A stretch of DNA of 64,000 nucleotides from Cacajao melanocephalus (taxonomy: Eukaryota > Chordata > Mammalia > Primates > Pitheciidae). The position numbers and the translations under genes were made by a program. The notes beneath the pieces are model-generated. The model did no database searches. It saw nothing but the letters and a program-made list of their open reading frames with translations, and had not been told where the DNA came from. Below are positions 29,041-40,828 of the stretch, one piece after another (within the stretch, counting starts at the first letter, position 1; each line of letters begins with the position of its first letter). The DNA is taken from contig CAUYLG010021675.1 of the NCBI GenBank assembly GCA_963573385.1, positions 1 through 64,000 of the forward strand, in the 5' to 3' direction.

Positions 29041-29245
29041 GTTAAGAGCAGAGACTCTGGAGCCTGGGAGCTTGTGTTCACCTCCGAGCTCACCTGCTCC
29101 CTGTGGGAACTTCGTGATTTCCTGACCCTCCATTTCTTCTCTATAAAATTGAGACAATGGTAATATCTACCTTTTCTGGTTGGTGGGAGGATTTAAATGA
29201 AATGACAATGGAAAAAGCCTCTAGCCCGTGTAAGTGCTCTGATGG
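29041..29245 (-). repeat. MIR SINE, antisense
   Basis: The sequence gagactctggagcctggg, then ctccatttcttctctataaaattg and gaggatttaaatgaaatgac is the reversed MIR. Confidence 0.75.
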
Positions 29246-29411
29246 GGCAGGTGGAGGTGCTGGTGATTGGCCTTCATGTGGGGAAGCAGGTTCACTCGCC
29301 TGCGTCGTGGAGGGAAACCCAGGTCTGTCCTCCTTCAAAGCCTCGTGCCTTATCACAGCCCCGTGTCAGTGTTCTGCCAGGCAGCCCTGGGCTTTCAGAC
29401 AGCTGTGCATC

Positions 29412-29519
29412 CGTGCATGTGTGTGTGCACGCACGTGTGTGCGTTTGTGTGTGTGCATGCACGTGTGTGCGTTTGTGTGTGTGCGCGCACATGCACACAC
29501 ACGCATGCATATGTGCATT
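29412..29519. repeat. Alternating TG/CA and CG repeat, Z-DNA-prone
   Basis: Roughly 108 bases of alternating purine and pyrimidine (gtgcatgtgtgtgtgcacgc, gtgtgtgcgcgcacatgc, cacacacgcatgcatatg), broken twice by gtttgt. The motif gtgtgtgcgtttgtgtgtgtgc occurs twice. Later TG and CA tracts are complementary. Confidence 0.9.
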
Positions 29520-30675
29520 GCTAACTGCCTCAGGGGCCTTCGAGAGGAAAAGATGCCGCAGGAGCAAAGATATCCTAAGCCACAGTTTCAGGCTTACTCA
29601 AAATCCAGGAATTCAGAGAGGCCAGGCTCTCAGCTGCTCTGGTGTTTTCTTGGGCGACCCAGGGAGCTCTCCTTCTGCGGCCCCCTCCACCCTCCTCATT
29701 ACTGTATAAGAGAAACTTGTGGCTTTCATAGGATCATCCAACGGATGTGGTGCTGCTCACATGTTGATAAGGATCTTACCCCACTCTTAAAGAGTATTGC
29801 CCATAGGAAAATAAAATGTGTCCTGAGCAGCACAATCACACGTTCACCTGTAAGTGTATAAGAACTGACAAGGCCAGCCTTTCAGACCATGCCTAATGGA
29901 AGTGGCAGGGAAGTTACCAAACTCTGTGCTCAGCTCCTAGAAACTAGATGTGATCCCCAGGATAAGAGAGGGTGACCTAAACACATCCTGTTGACAAGCC
30001 AGAGGTGGCCCAGCCTCTGAGGCGCACCCCCAGAGGCCATCTGGTAGCTGCAAGGAGGGCCATGAGCATCTGCAGCGCCTGCTCCCCACGGCAGCTGAGG
30101 AAATTGTTTTGAGTCCTTGCGTGCCAGAAAGACACCTTGCATCTGCTCGGACACTGAAATCCTAGTTTGCTTACAGGATTCTTGACTGGTGACCACTTTC
30201 CTACTGGCATCTCAAGGCATTGCTCTACTGCCCTCGACCTTCCATTGCTGCCTGAGGGATTTCATAGCCATTGGGGTTCTTGTTTCTTTGTATGATCTTG
30301 CTTTGTAGAATTGCTTTGCAGGTCATAGGATTTTCTTCTGCTGATACTAGGCCTAATCCTGGTTCTTAATGGGCCCTTCCAATCTGTAAATCCATGTCTT
30401 CCAATTCTGGGAAACTTGCTCGATTTGTGTCTTTCGTGCCCCCACCTCTGTCCTTGCCTCTTTTTCTTGAACGTCTGTTATTTAGATATTAAAGCTCTTC
30501 ATATGATCCCTGATTTTCTTTCTTCTGTTTTACCCACTTTGTCTTTTTTACTTTATTTTCTGAGAGATTTCAACTTTATTTTCCAGTCCTTCTACTGAAT
30601 GTTTAATTTTTTTCTTTTCTGAAATTTATTTTTCTTTTCAGTGTATCTTTTATACAGTATCCTGTTTGTATTTCT

Positions 30676-30970
30676 TTTTTTTGGAGATGGAGTTTCGATC
30701 TTGTAGCCCAGGCTGGAATGCAGTGGTATGATCAGCTCACTGCAACCTCTGCCTCCCAGGTTCAAGTGATTCTCATGCCTCGGCCTCCTGAGTAGCTGGG
30801 ATTACAGGTATCCACCACCTTGCCCGGTTAATTTTTTGTATTTTTAGTAGAGACGAGACGAGGTTTCACCACGTTGGCCAGGCTGACCTTGAACTCTTGA
30901 CTTCAGGTGATCCACCCGCCTCGGCCTCCGAAAGTGCTGGGATTACAGGCATGAGCCACTGCACCCGGCC
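30676..30970 (-). mobile_element. Alu element, antisense
   Basis: A short T-run, then ggagatggagtttcgatcttg and a body ending gagccactgcacccggcc. A small duplication (gagacgagacgag) lies in the middle. Confidence 0.95.
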
Positions 30971-33900
30971 CTTGTTTGTATTTCCTGGTTTTGGTGTCTT
31001 ATCTCTCTCTCTCTCTCAGGATGTTAATTTATCCAACTAGTTAATTTATCTGACTCAGTAAGTGCTTACTCAGCACCACATGCTACGGAGGCACTTGGAA
31101 TCCATCAGTGAACAAAACAGGCGAAGACCCTCACCTGAGTGCGTCCGCGGTCTAGCAGTGGGAGACAGACAGTACACCTAAGTGTGCACATTTTCTTATA
31201 TGTTATAAGGTAATAAATGACATGGAAATAAGATAAAGTAAAGCAGGATCAGGGAGACTGATGGTGGGAGGCACACAGGTGGCTCTTTCAAACAGAACGG
31301 GAACAGTAACACTAAAGGCAGGACTCGGAGAAAGTGATGAGGCTGGCGGACAGAGTGTGGACCGAGCGTCTCATACAGAGCAGGCCGGGCGAGGCCCGGG
31401 GAAGCAGTTCGCACACACGATGGAGACACAGGCCTTGGAGAAGGCACAGAGGCCTTGAAGGCCATCCTTAGGAGTTTGTCTTTGACCGTGGGTCAAACGG
31501 CTATGGAGGGCTGTGGGCAAAGGAAGGTGTTTTCCGGCTCGTGTTGTAAAGGGATCACTGTGGGAGCAGCGGCAGGAGGAGGGACCCAGGCAGCAGGGCC
31601 CAGATGGAAACGACTGTGGCTCCGCTGGTGTGGGTGGTGAGCGGAGTTGGACTCGAGCTGGAGCCAGCAGAACTTCCTGGCAGTCAGGGGCAGAGAAGAA
31701 AGTTGTCAGCGATGGCTCCGGCACAGTGGCCAGACACCTGGCGGGGCACCACAGGCTGCGGTGCAGAGCTTGGCTGGGTGGGCCGGGCTGAGATGGAACC
31801 CCGGTTGTACGCACATTGAGTTCAAGGTGGTTTATTAGAGGTGGGCAAGTCTGGAGTTTGGAGGGACGTCTGCAATGGAGGTGTCACTTTGGAGTGTCAC
31901 TTTGCTTATCGATGTTATTTAAAGGCAGGAAACCTGATGGGTTACCAAGGAAGTGAGGGACACGAAGGAAGGGAGCCAGGACGCAGCCACAGCGGCAGAG
32001 AAGAGGAGAAGGTGCGGTGACTGAGGTGCAGAGACAAGTCTGTTTCCCTGGAAACCATGCGTGGAGAAGGGAGGGGTCACCTGTGTCAGAGGCTTCTGGT
32101 GCATGAGACAAAGGCCAAGTACTGGCCGTTGGAGTCGGTGTGGAGGTCCGCGGGGAACTCCTTGGCTGCATAGGCAGCACTTCACAGGAGTTTTGTTGCA
32201 AAAGATAGGACAGAGAGAGTCGCAGCTGGTGAGTGAAATAGGGTCAAGAAAAAACTTTTAAGTTCAGAGAAATAACAGGATGTTTGTAATTTGATGGGAG
32301 TGATGTATGGGCAGTTGGAAAGAAGGGGTGATGTAACACAGGATGCAGTGGGAGTGCTGGATGGACCTCTCTAAGGAGGCAAGGGCCTGGGGACCGGTGC
32401 CCTAGGGCGAGGGATCTGACAGGAGCGCTGACACTGCCGTGGGTGAACACACACCCGTGGGCGCACAGGCAAGGTGGGAGCTGTGGGCACTGCCTCGGAG
32501 TGCGCTGCCTCGGAGTGCGTCAGTTGTCAGTGAGGTGTCTGAGGGTGGAGGAGGTGGAGGTGCTGGGATTGGAGGCAGAAGAGAAGGTGTGAAAATGCCC
32601 AGGAGGCGAATGAATGAACGGCTCTCAAGCTGCAGCCTGCTTCAGAGAGCACCGAGCAGGTTTGCCAGACACAGAGTGCTGGGCAGGCATCTGATTCAGT
32701 AGATCTGGGTCGGGCTGGAGAATGTGTATTTCTAACAAGTTCCAGGGTGATACTAATGCTGCTGGCTGGGGACCTCACACTTCGGGGTGACACTGGTCTG
32801 GAGCCAGGTTCTGTGGTCCCCGCTGGTGAGAGCAGATAGCAGGTTTGTGTGTTCCTTGCCAGGCGTTCAGCTTGCTGTTTAGTTTATCTGAACTGCTTTT
32901 TCCTGCATGTGGGCTCATCTGCCATCCCCAAGGAAACACGTCCTCAAGTGACATGCTGCAGAACAGTCATGAGTAAGGACGGAAGCTGAGTGGAAATGCT
33001 GGCCAGGGTGGGTCATGTCTGTGAGGCATGATCTGGCTGGACCTTTCAAAGGGGCCCTGGCATCAGTTTCTGGGATTGGCAGCCCCTGCTGAGCTGGCTT
33101 CCAGCCACCTGCCCTTCACAGTGGCACCCTGACCTTCACTCTGGGCCAGAGACCCTCCGTCTCAAATAAGGCTCCTGTTCAGTGCCGGGTGCAAAGGGCA
33201 TCGGGGGCTGACTGAGGTCTGGCCTGCCTGTGAGCCAGCCTCCTTACTGCCAGCCAGAGGCACGAGGTTTGGGGCCACGCATCCCATGACCGACAGCGAC
33301 TGGGCTCGGGGCTCCCCTGCTCCTCCGTCCCCCCACCACCTCTCTGCTCAGCTGTTGGGCACCACTTGCTTCCTCTGCTTTTCAGCTTCCCCGGTCACAC
33401 AGCTGTTTCCTGCCCTCCTGCCCCGGGCTGTCTGTGGGATACGTTGGCAGGCTTGCCTGATCTTGTGGACCCTGGGAGGGAGCCTGAGTGTGTACCCAAC
33501 ACAGGCGGTCCCTGGGCACACACACAGACCCGCCACCCCCACAGCCTGCTGAGTTCAGGGACCAGAGACAGGCCGGATGTATTTAAGCCCATGAGGGTTT
33601 GCATCTCGGTACTTCTCCTGGGACTCTTCCTGAGCCGTACTGAGCACGCATCGCTGGCACAATCATCACACACGGAGCAGAATGTCAAGCCCCTCACTCT
33701 TCCTTGTCCTGTGCGGAAGCCATGTTCAGGGACCAGAGAGGGGCACGGAGCACACCCAGACGACTCTGCTTTTCTGAAATTTTCTCACATGGATTATTTT
33801 GCTAACATCTTCATTTTGTGATTTCTATGCTATATGGAAAGCCTATTCAGCCTTATAAAATGGAAAAGTTCACAAACTGGGACCATTTTCTGTTTCTGAG

Positions 33901-34782
33901 ACCCCGCATCCTCTCTGTTGCTGGCTGGCACAGAGCCGCCCGCTCTGCAGGTGGCTGTGTCTCCGCAGCCTTCCTGAAAGAAGAAGGGACCACTGGCATC
34001 AGAAGGCAGCAGCTGGGGAGGAGGGAAGGGGGAGGGAGCGGGAATTGCCATGGCCTGTGGTACAACTACAAAACCAAAAAGCCGTGACCCTCTCCCTGCC
34101 TTACCTCCCCCAACTTGAAAAGAATGAGGCTTCACAGACATCATCTGCTGATGCCTGAAACTCCTGTATTCCGCATGCAGAGACAAGCTCACAGTTAAAG
34201 TGCCTGGGCCGGTGAGGGTGTGGCCCACTCACGTGGCAAGAGTGGTCTCTGGGCCTTCGCACCTTCAATACTGCCTTAGAGGATTATTGGGAGGATTAAA
34301 TAAAATAATTTGAGTAACGCACCTAGGATGGTACAAGTGTTCAATACATGCCACTTTTACATAAAATTAAGTAACGGACATCAGACAGTTTTCTAGGAAA
34401 AAAGAAGTTAATCATGGAACTGGGTGCTTCTGTAGCTCCGCCCCATCAGAGAGCAGTATCATACCTCCACCCCACCCCCAGGTCATTGGTTCTTTCTGCC
34501 AGACCTGCACCAGTTCCTTCGTTCTTCTGTGAATAGCAGCCCCTCCCTTCAGAGAACTGCTCTTCCCGTTCAGACGAAGCAGCTTCAGCATACACAGGCC
34601 TCACACACGGCTGGCTCTTCCGGGGAGATGTGAAATTTAATCTAAAATTAGCATGTTTTAAGTCATCAGTAATGTTCCCAGTGGTCTACTCAAGGGATAT
34701 AGCAACAGGGATTCTTCATTCTCTTTATTCTAAGCTCTGATACATTTAATGGGTTTAATCGCTTGAGTGCATTTCATTTCTA
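30971..34782. other. Intergenic region with ancient repeat, no gene recognised
   Basis: About 31040-32400 carries sequences typical of an ancient repeat (tcagtgaacaaaacaggcgaagaccctcacc in part, ggccttgaaggccatccttaggag in part). The family is not assigned. A perfect 15-bp tandem duplication lies at 32490-32519. A MIR or L2 tail-like piece is near 34260-34355 (ggaggattaaataaaataatttg). No coding motif was found. Confidence 0.45.
32490..32519 (+). repeat. Perfect 15-bp tandem duplication
   Basis: CTGCCTCGGAGTGCG is present twice in tandem without a mismatch. Confidence 0.9.
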
Positions 34783-35000
34783 ATGTATAATAATAATATC
34801 GGCCATTACTGAGCTGGGCACTGTGCAGAGCACTTGATAAGCATCATTGCATTCAATTATCCTATTTGGCCCTGTTATAAGCCTGTACACAGGCTTCTCA
34901 GACGTAGCTTATGACAAGCGAGGCGGCTGAGAGTGGGGAGAATTACCCAGGGTCACATACCTAGTGAGTTGTGGAGCAGAGGTTCCTTCAGACCTTAATG
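34783..35000 (+). repeat. MIR SINE, sense
   Basis: The sequence cattactgagctgggcactgtgcagagcacttgataagc, gggtcacatacctagtgag and gagcagaggttcc follows MIR order. Confidence 0.8.
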
Positions 35001-35984
35001 TATGAGAGTAGCATCCAGACACTTCAAAGTCAAGGATAAAAAGTGGAACTAATCTACATTCTCGGAAGGGTGGAGGAAGACCAGCTGTGGGAGTGGACAG
35101 GAGAGTGACATCATAGCGTCGAGAGCTCCGTGGACAGAAGATGTGCCCAAGTCAAAGCATTAACTTGTGCACACAAGCTATATATTCGTGTCTTATAGCC
35201 TGTTCAAACAAGCGGTTGTCAGTGTCTCAACCTGATGAGCGTCTAAAGGAATAAGATAATGCAATTGGTACTTCTTTGCACCCAATCAGTTAATGAGTCT
35301 AGACAGTGATCACTGGTGGCTCTCTGGATGCCAGGAGACATGCGTACCTTCTAATGGAAATGCACACCACTTCTGAAGTAGACCTAAAAAAAAAAAAAAC
35401 CCTAAATCTGATCAAGCTTCTCCATCTACCAATTTATAAGAAATACAGTGGTGGAGGGCAGAGGAACACACTGGAAAATACCATCCCCAGATAGTGGGTG
35501 AAGCTGCAAGACAAACGACCTGGTTTCTTTCATTAAAAAATAAAAGGCAAACGAATTTAAAGAGACAACGACCAACCTTTAGGTTGAAAGAGATATAGAA
35601 ATCTCATGCCGTGAACCTTATTTGGATCAGATACAAGCAATTTTTAAAACACGGATAAATGTAAATATTGGTTGGATCTTTAAAGATATGAAGAAATTAT
35701 TTTCACTTTTAATTCAGATTGATATGCTACCTGTGGAAATGTTTATAGATGAAGCATCTGGGATTTGCTTCAACATAATGCAGGGAAGGGCCAGGAGTGT
35801 AGATCGTGAAATAAGACTGGCCCTTTGTCTACTGCTGTGTGATAAATCACCCCAACGAGTGACAGCTACCGTGCCCAGCCATAACGTCTTTATTTTATAA
35901 TTTATCTACTATAGACTAGAGTTTTGATGATAGTTTGAAGGCTTGTCCCATCTCATCAGCTGAAGTTGGAAATCATCAGACAAG
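35001..35984. other. Intergenic, unclassified
   Basis: A-rich sequence without a recognised gene. Old LINE texture is possible at 35240-35700. Confidence 0.4.
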
Positions 35985-36132
35985 AGTTATGTGGGTTATG
36001 AGCCCATCTTACTCCAATATGCCCTCACCTTGACTAGTGACATCTGCAGTCACCCTATTTCCAAATAAGTCCCATTCTAAGAGTCCAGGAAAGACATGAA
36101 TTTTGGAGAGACACTGCCCAACCCAATACATT
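35985..36132 (-). repeat. MLT1-type MaLR LTR fragment, antisense
   Basis: The order tcacctt, gactagtgacatctgcagtcaccc, tatttccaaataagtcccattc, gacatgaattttggagagacac is the reversed MLT1 LTR. This is a decayed non-coding LTR fragment. Confidence 0.7.
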
Positions 36133-36948
36133 CTTCATGTGTGCCTGTTTACATGGCTGCTTGAGTCTCTATGACATGGTGACTGGATTCTCCCAGAGCA
36201 ATGATCCAAGAGAGTCATTGGCAGAAATTGCAATCAGTTTCTCAGAAGTCACATACCATCACCTCTACCACATTGTATTCAGTGTAGAATTGCCTGCACA
36301 AGGGCACAAATATCAGGAGGCAGAGAGAACTGAGGACCACTGTGTAAACCTATATAGGACTCACACCCCTCCACCTGAAAAATACATTCAGCTCTTCTCA
36401 GCCCCCATGTGTCCATTGCGTTGCAGCGTCAGCCTCTGTTCAGCTGCTGGGGCACAATGCCCACCAGCTTCGTAGAAGCTCTTCTTTTAAAAAATCTAAA
36501 CAGTTGTCTGAGGCATGACCCCAGAATTTTCTCTTAATGAAACGCTTCACAAGAGATTTTACAAGATACACTCTTGATTTTTTCTTTATACTACATTTTT
36601 CTGATAGCACCCTGGATTTTATTTTTGCCTGGAAGCTATTTCTTAAATTTGGCATTATTTGCCATCTGGAAGGTCTGAGAATTTTCAAACCAGCCTTTTA
36701 TGTCTAATAGCCCTCTCTTTGGCTTCTTGCGCTGACATTTCTCCTTGCTCTTTATGTAAAAAGAGGAGGAGGAGGCAGACGACATCGTTGACCTTCTGCC
36801 TGGAAATTTCCTGATAAGTCGCTAGGTTTATTAGGTGCATTTTCCATTGTCTCTCTTGGAAGAGGTATCTTGCATGACAGAACAGAAGAGGGGGAAAAAA
36901 GCATTTTGTCATATCTGCTTTAGCACATGTGCTGTCTCTTTTGCTCTT

Positions 36949-36982
<34 letters not shown>

Positions 36983-37424
36983 CTGCTGCATCATTTGAAA
37001 CCAAGCTGTAGACACTGGGCCCCTGTCTCCTACACACTTCATATGCCTCTTCTAAAAATAATAACCTGCCACATAATTATAATACCAGTATTGCACCTGA
37101 GAAAACTAACAATGATTTTGATAATATTATGTTGCATCCAAGCCATATTCAGTGTTCCCCCAATTGAGTTTTAGGTCTGGATTGTTTTTCAATCAGAATC
37201 TAGTCTAGGTACATATTTTATGTTTCTTTCACCTCTGTCAACCTAGGACAGTCCCCTCAACCTGTGTTTTTGTTTTGTTTTTAATGGCGCTTTCTCGGGG
37301 CTCCAGGACTGTTGTATGGAGCTTTTCCCTTATGGGTTTGTCTGCTTCTTTCCCTCTGGTGTCATTTAACGAGTTCTGCGATCTCCCACTTCCTGTAAAC
37401 TGGAAGTTAGGTCTACCTTTTAGA
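36133..37424. other. Intergenic, unclassified except for a dinucleotide repeat
   Basis: No gene recognised. It contains the (AC)n tract at 36953-36981 and an old LINE- or LTR-like T-rich piece near 37160-37400 that I cannot assign. Confidence 0.4.
36953..36981 (+). repeat. (AC)n microsatellite
   Basis: About 14 uninterrupted AC repeats in an otherwise mixed sequence. Confidence 0.95.
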
Positions 37425-37635
37425 GCTGTGCTGTCCAATATGGGAGTCACTGGCCACATACGGGCATTTATGAATAAATTTAACTTGATGAGGATTCACG
37501 TAAATTGAAAAATTAAGTTCCTCGGCTTCGCTAGCAAGTGCCCAGTGGTCAACATGTAGCCAGTGGCTATATACTGGGCAGTGCCCATGTGGAACATTTC
37601 CATCCTCATAGAAAGTTCTGTTGGGTAACACTGCT
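37425..37635 (-). mobile_element. hAT-type short inverted-repeat element
   Basis: The ends gctgtgctgtccaat and ttgggtaacactgctg form an imperfect terminal inverted repeat. The interior (ggccacatacgggcattta, tagccagtggctatatactgg) is typical of a common mammalian hAT-derived MITE. The subfamily is not assigned. Confidence 0.65.
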
Positions 37636-37884
37636 GTGGAGGTATCCAGGTGAAACATTTTTGATGTGAGCGCTACTTTGGTGATATTGGCACTTCATAT
37701 TACATCACATGAGGAGTGCCGGCTGGGAGGTCCTGTGTGCCCTGAGGGACACTGTAAACTGTGCACGTGTAACAGAGAGAGCACACTCTTCCCCGCTCTA
37801 GACATTCTTCTCTGCTCCTGTCAGCCTGGATGCTACGTGCTGTGATGGGAAAAAATTTCTAGGGAAAATAAAATATTTTTAGAG

Positions 37885-38300
<416 letters not shown>

Positions 38301-40039
38301 ACCTTCAACAAACATCTTATCCCTGGCCAGACTCATTCATCAGACGTGAAGTCGCTTGCGGTAACTGACGTCAGCTGGCACTACTGCTACTAACAATCAT
38401 AAAATCACGTTCTGAGTATTAAACAAGGCCAGGAACCGGATCTAGCCATTACAGACGTTACTTCACAAAATTCTCAGAATCATCTCATAAGGAGGTTAGT
38501 GACAGAATGTCCGAGGAACAGCAATGTATCCTTTCAAATAATAAACTTAGAACTGGCTCAGTGCTTCTTCTGAAAGCAGTTCAACCATAAAAGTTGATGT
38601 CGCTGTGATTATGTTGGCCTTTCCCTCTTAGTCACAGGATAGTTATTGCAGCTCCAAATAGCACATCGGTGATCCGGCTTGTGGCGATGCCAGCAACTAG
38701 AGTCCCATTTATGAGAAAAGTGAAATCTTTCCCAGGGTCCCCAGAGTAGAGTTCTATGTGCAGTTCATCAGCCAAAACTGTCACGTGATGCCCTGCTGCA
38801 AGGGAGGCTGGACAAATGAAAATGATAGCTTTTCCAGAAGCATCAGGCAAGACATCAGATTAGGAACAGGGGTTGGATAAACCAAGCAACAGTGGCATTG
38901 TTCCTGTCCTGATTCGGATTAGGGAACTGATGCTCAGTGTGGCAGAATACCTCCCTGTGCTTACCCAGCCAGTGAGGGGCACAGCTGGTTTGACTCCCAA
39001 GCTCGTGGTGAGCAAGCTTTGCTCACTGAAGAACGTAAGGAACGCTCTGGCGCTGCTTGGGTTTGGGGCTGGTTCAAACACTTAAAGAATAGGTGAGGTC
39101 TGTGTGTCCTCAAGGGACAGGGGAGAGACTGACCCCCGAGTGATGCTGCCACCTATATAATCAACTGAAGGCAATTCAAGAGGAAGGCCACCTGAATGGC
39201 GTGTTGGAAGTGGATACCTACGAGAACTACTATTGTCTCCATTCAGTATATGTTTAACACTATATTTCATATACGTATGCATTTAATGTGGTCTGTATGC
39301 TATAAACGTGTGTATATATACGTACCTTGGGTGCAATATTTCATATATGTAAAAATAGATTTAATGCTGCGTTTCATATTTTCCCCCTAAGTCTCTCTTC
39401 TCTGTGAGCGCTTAATCCCGCCAGCCTTGGTTTTGCTAACCATGGACCCTTTCAAGAAAGTTGTTCCTGTAGGTGGAAAAAGACTCATGTAATAAAAGAA
39501 CAGAAAATGGAGCTGCTTTTTCTCCCTTCAAATTGGCAATTCTATATGAACTAAATCATTATAATTACAACTCATTATAATTATGGCAAATCACTGTTGT
39601 TCCTTCAAAATCATTATTATTCATTATCATTCATTCAGAATCATTATAATTATTATAATGATTTTCTGCATATAATTACCAATAATACACAGTGTTGGCA
39701 AAGGCTGGCAGAATTCATAATAATTCTCCTGGAGGCAGTATGTGGCAACAGCTCTAAAATATGTACATGTACTTGGATGCAGCAACTTAAATCCAGTATT
39801 TTATTCTGAGGAAATGAATGTGGATGTACATAAAAAATAGTGACAAGCACACTCAGTGCAGCATCGTTTATAACGGAGAAAAATTAGCAACAACACAAGC
39901 AAGAAAACAAATTGGAGAAATATATTCATGTCATAAAATTCAAAATAAAACGCGTGGTAAAATTATAAAAGCAAAGAAATTATGAACACAAAATGTGGGA
40001 CAATGGTGTGAGTGCAATGAGAAAGATTTACAGGGACCT
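38301..40039. other. Intergenic with MIR-like halves and AT-rich blocks
   Basis: MIR-like halves occur at about 38405-38505 and 38900-39010 with unrelated sequence between them. An AT-rich stretch with repeated attataatt and cattatt words spans 39545-39690. Sequence at about 39780-39990 looks like an old LINE 3' end. No gene recognised. Confidence 0.4.
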
Positions 40040-40265
40040 CAGTTCTATTTCTTCAGTGAGATGGGCGTACAGTGTGTTTATGTTACTGTATTTGGTCTGC
40101 ATCATCCACAATTATGCCAACAAATTGTGGGACACTACAATAAAGTTTGATTTTTCGCTGGAGCCCCGGTCCTGGGAGTTGGTAGATCTCAGCTCCACGC
40201 AGTCATCCAGGGACCCAGGCTCCCTCATCCTCCACGGGATCCTCCACGCCCAGGCTCCAGGAAGG
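40040..40265 (-). repeat. LTR-like fragment, antisense
   Basis: On the minus strand the sequence gagcctgggtccctggatgactgcgtggag followed by aaactttattgtagtgtccc resembles the 3' part of a common old mammalian LTR. It is decayed and non-coding. Confidence 0.45.
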
Positions 40266-40544
40266 GAAGGGAGAGCCCTTGGGGCCTGGCAGCACGGCAG
40301 GGCCAGGCCTGGAGGGGCTCAGGTCTCCTGCATCCTATTCCACTGTCCAGCGTGGCCCCAGCTTGCTGCCAGGGCGCTGGGAACGGTGGGCTTGGACAGC
40401 TGGGAAGGCTGCGCCCCTGGCGACCCCTGGCGAGGAGTAGCATTGCCACCGCAGCCACGGGCAGGACACGCCCATCCTTTTCAATGACATAGTTTATTTT
40501 TAAAGTGAAAAGCAAAATAGAAAGAGAAGGGGGTTAAATAAACT

Positions 40545-40828
40545 GGAGCTGTATCCCAGCACTTTGGGAGGCCAAGGCGGGCTGATCACCTGAGGTCAGG
40601 AGTTCGAGACCGGCCTGACCAACATGAAGAAACCCCGTCTCTACTAAAAATACACAATTAGCTGGGCGTGGTGGCACATGCCTGTAATCCCAGCTACTTG
40701 GAGGCTGAGGCAGGAGAATCGCTTGAACCTGAAAGGTGGGGGTTGCCATCAGCCAAAGATCATGCCATTGCACTCCAGCCTGGGCAACAAGAGTGAAACT
40801 CTGTCTCTAAATAAATAAATAAATAAAC
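40545..40828 (+). mobile_element. Alu element, sense, 5'-truncated
   Basis: It starts at tatcccagcactttgggagg, lacking the first 30 or so bases, and ends in a (aaat)n tail, aaataaataaataaataaac. Confidence 0.95.

Larger units (their letters stand above)
26771..30675. other. Intergenic region after LANCL2
   Basis: Mostly unique sequence. I recognise MIR copies at 27365-27525 and 29041-29245, a MIR-like piece near 28615-28700, a TG/CA repeat at 29412-29519 and a T-rich old LINE-like block at about 30290-30660. A 234-codon + frame and a 174-codon minus frame show no conserved motif. Confidence 0.5.

Noticed and set aside
29157..29861. 234-codon + frame, the longest in the window
   Set aside because: It runs through a MIR copy and the TG/CG dinucleotide tract, which is read as a Cys/Val-rich low-complexity protein. 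Overlapping frames are open as well. Not a gene.
36953..36981. AC tract as a possible regulatory element
   Set aside because: Simple microsatellite with no adjacent gene or motif.
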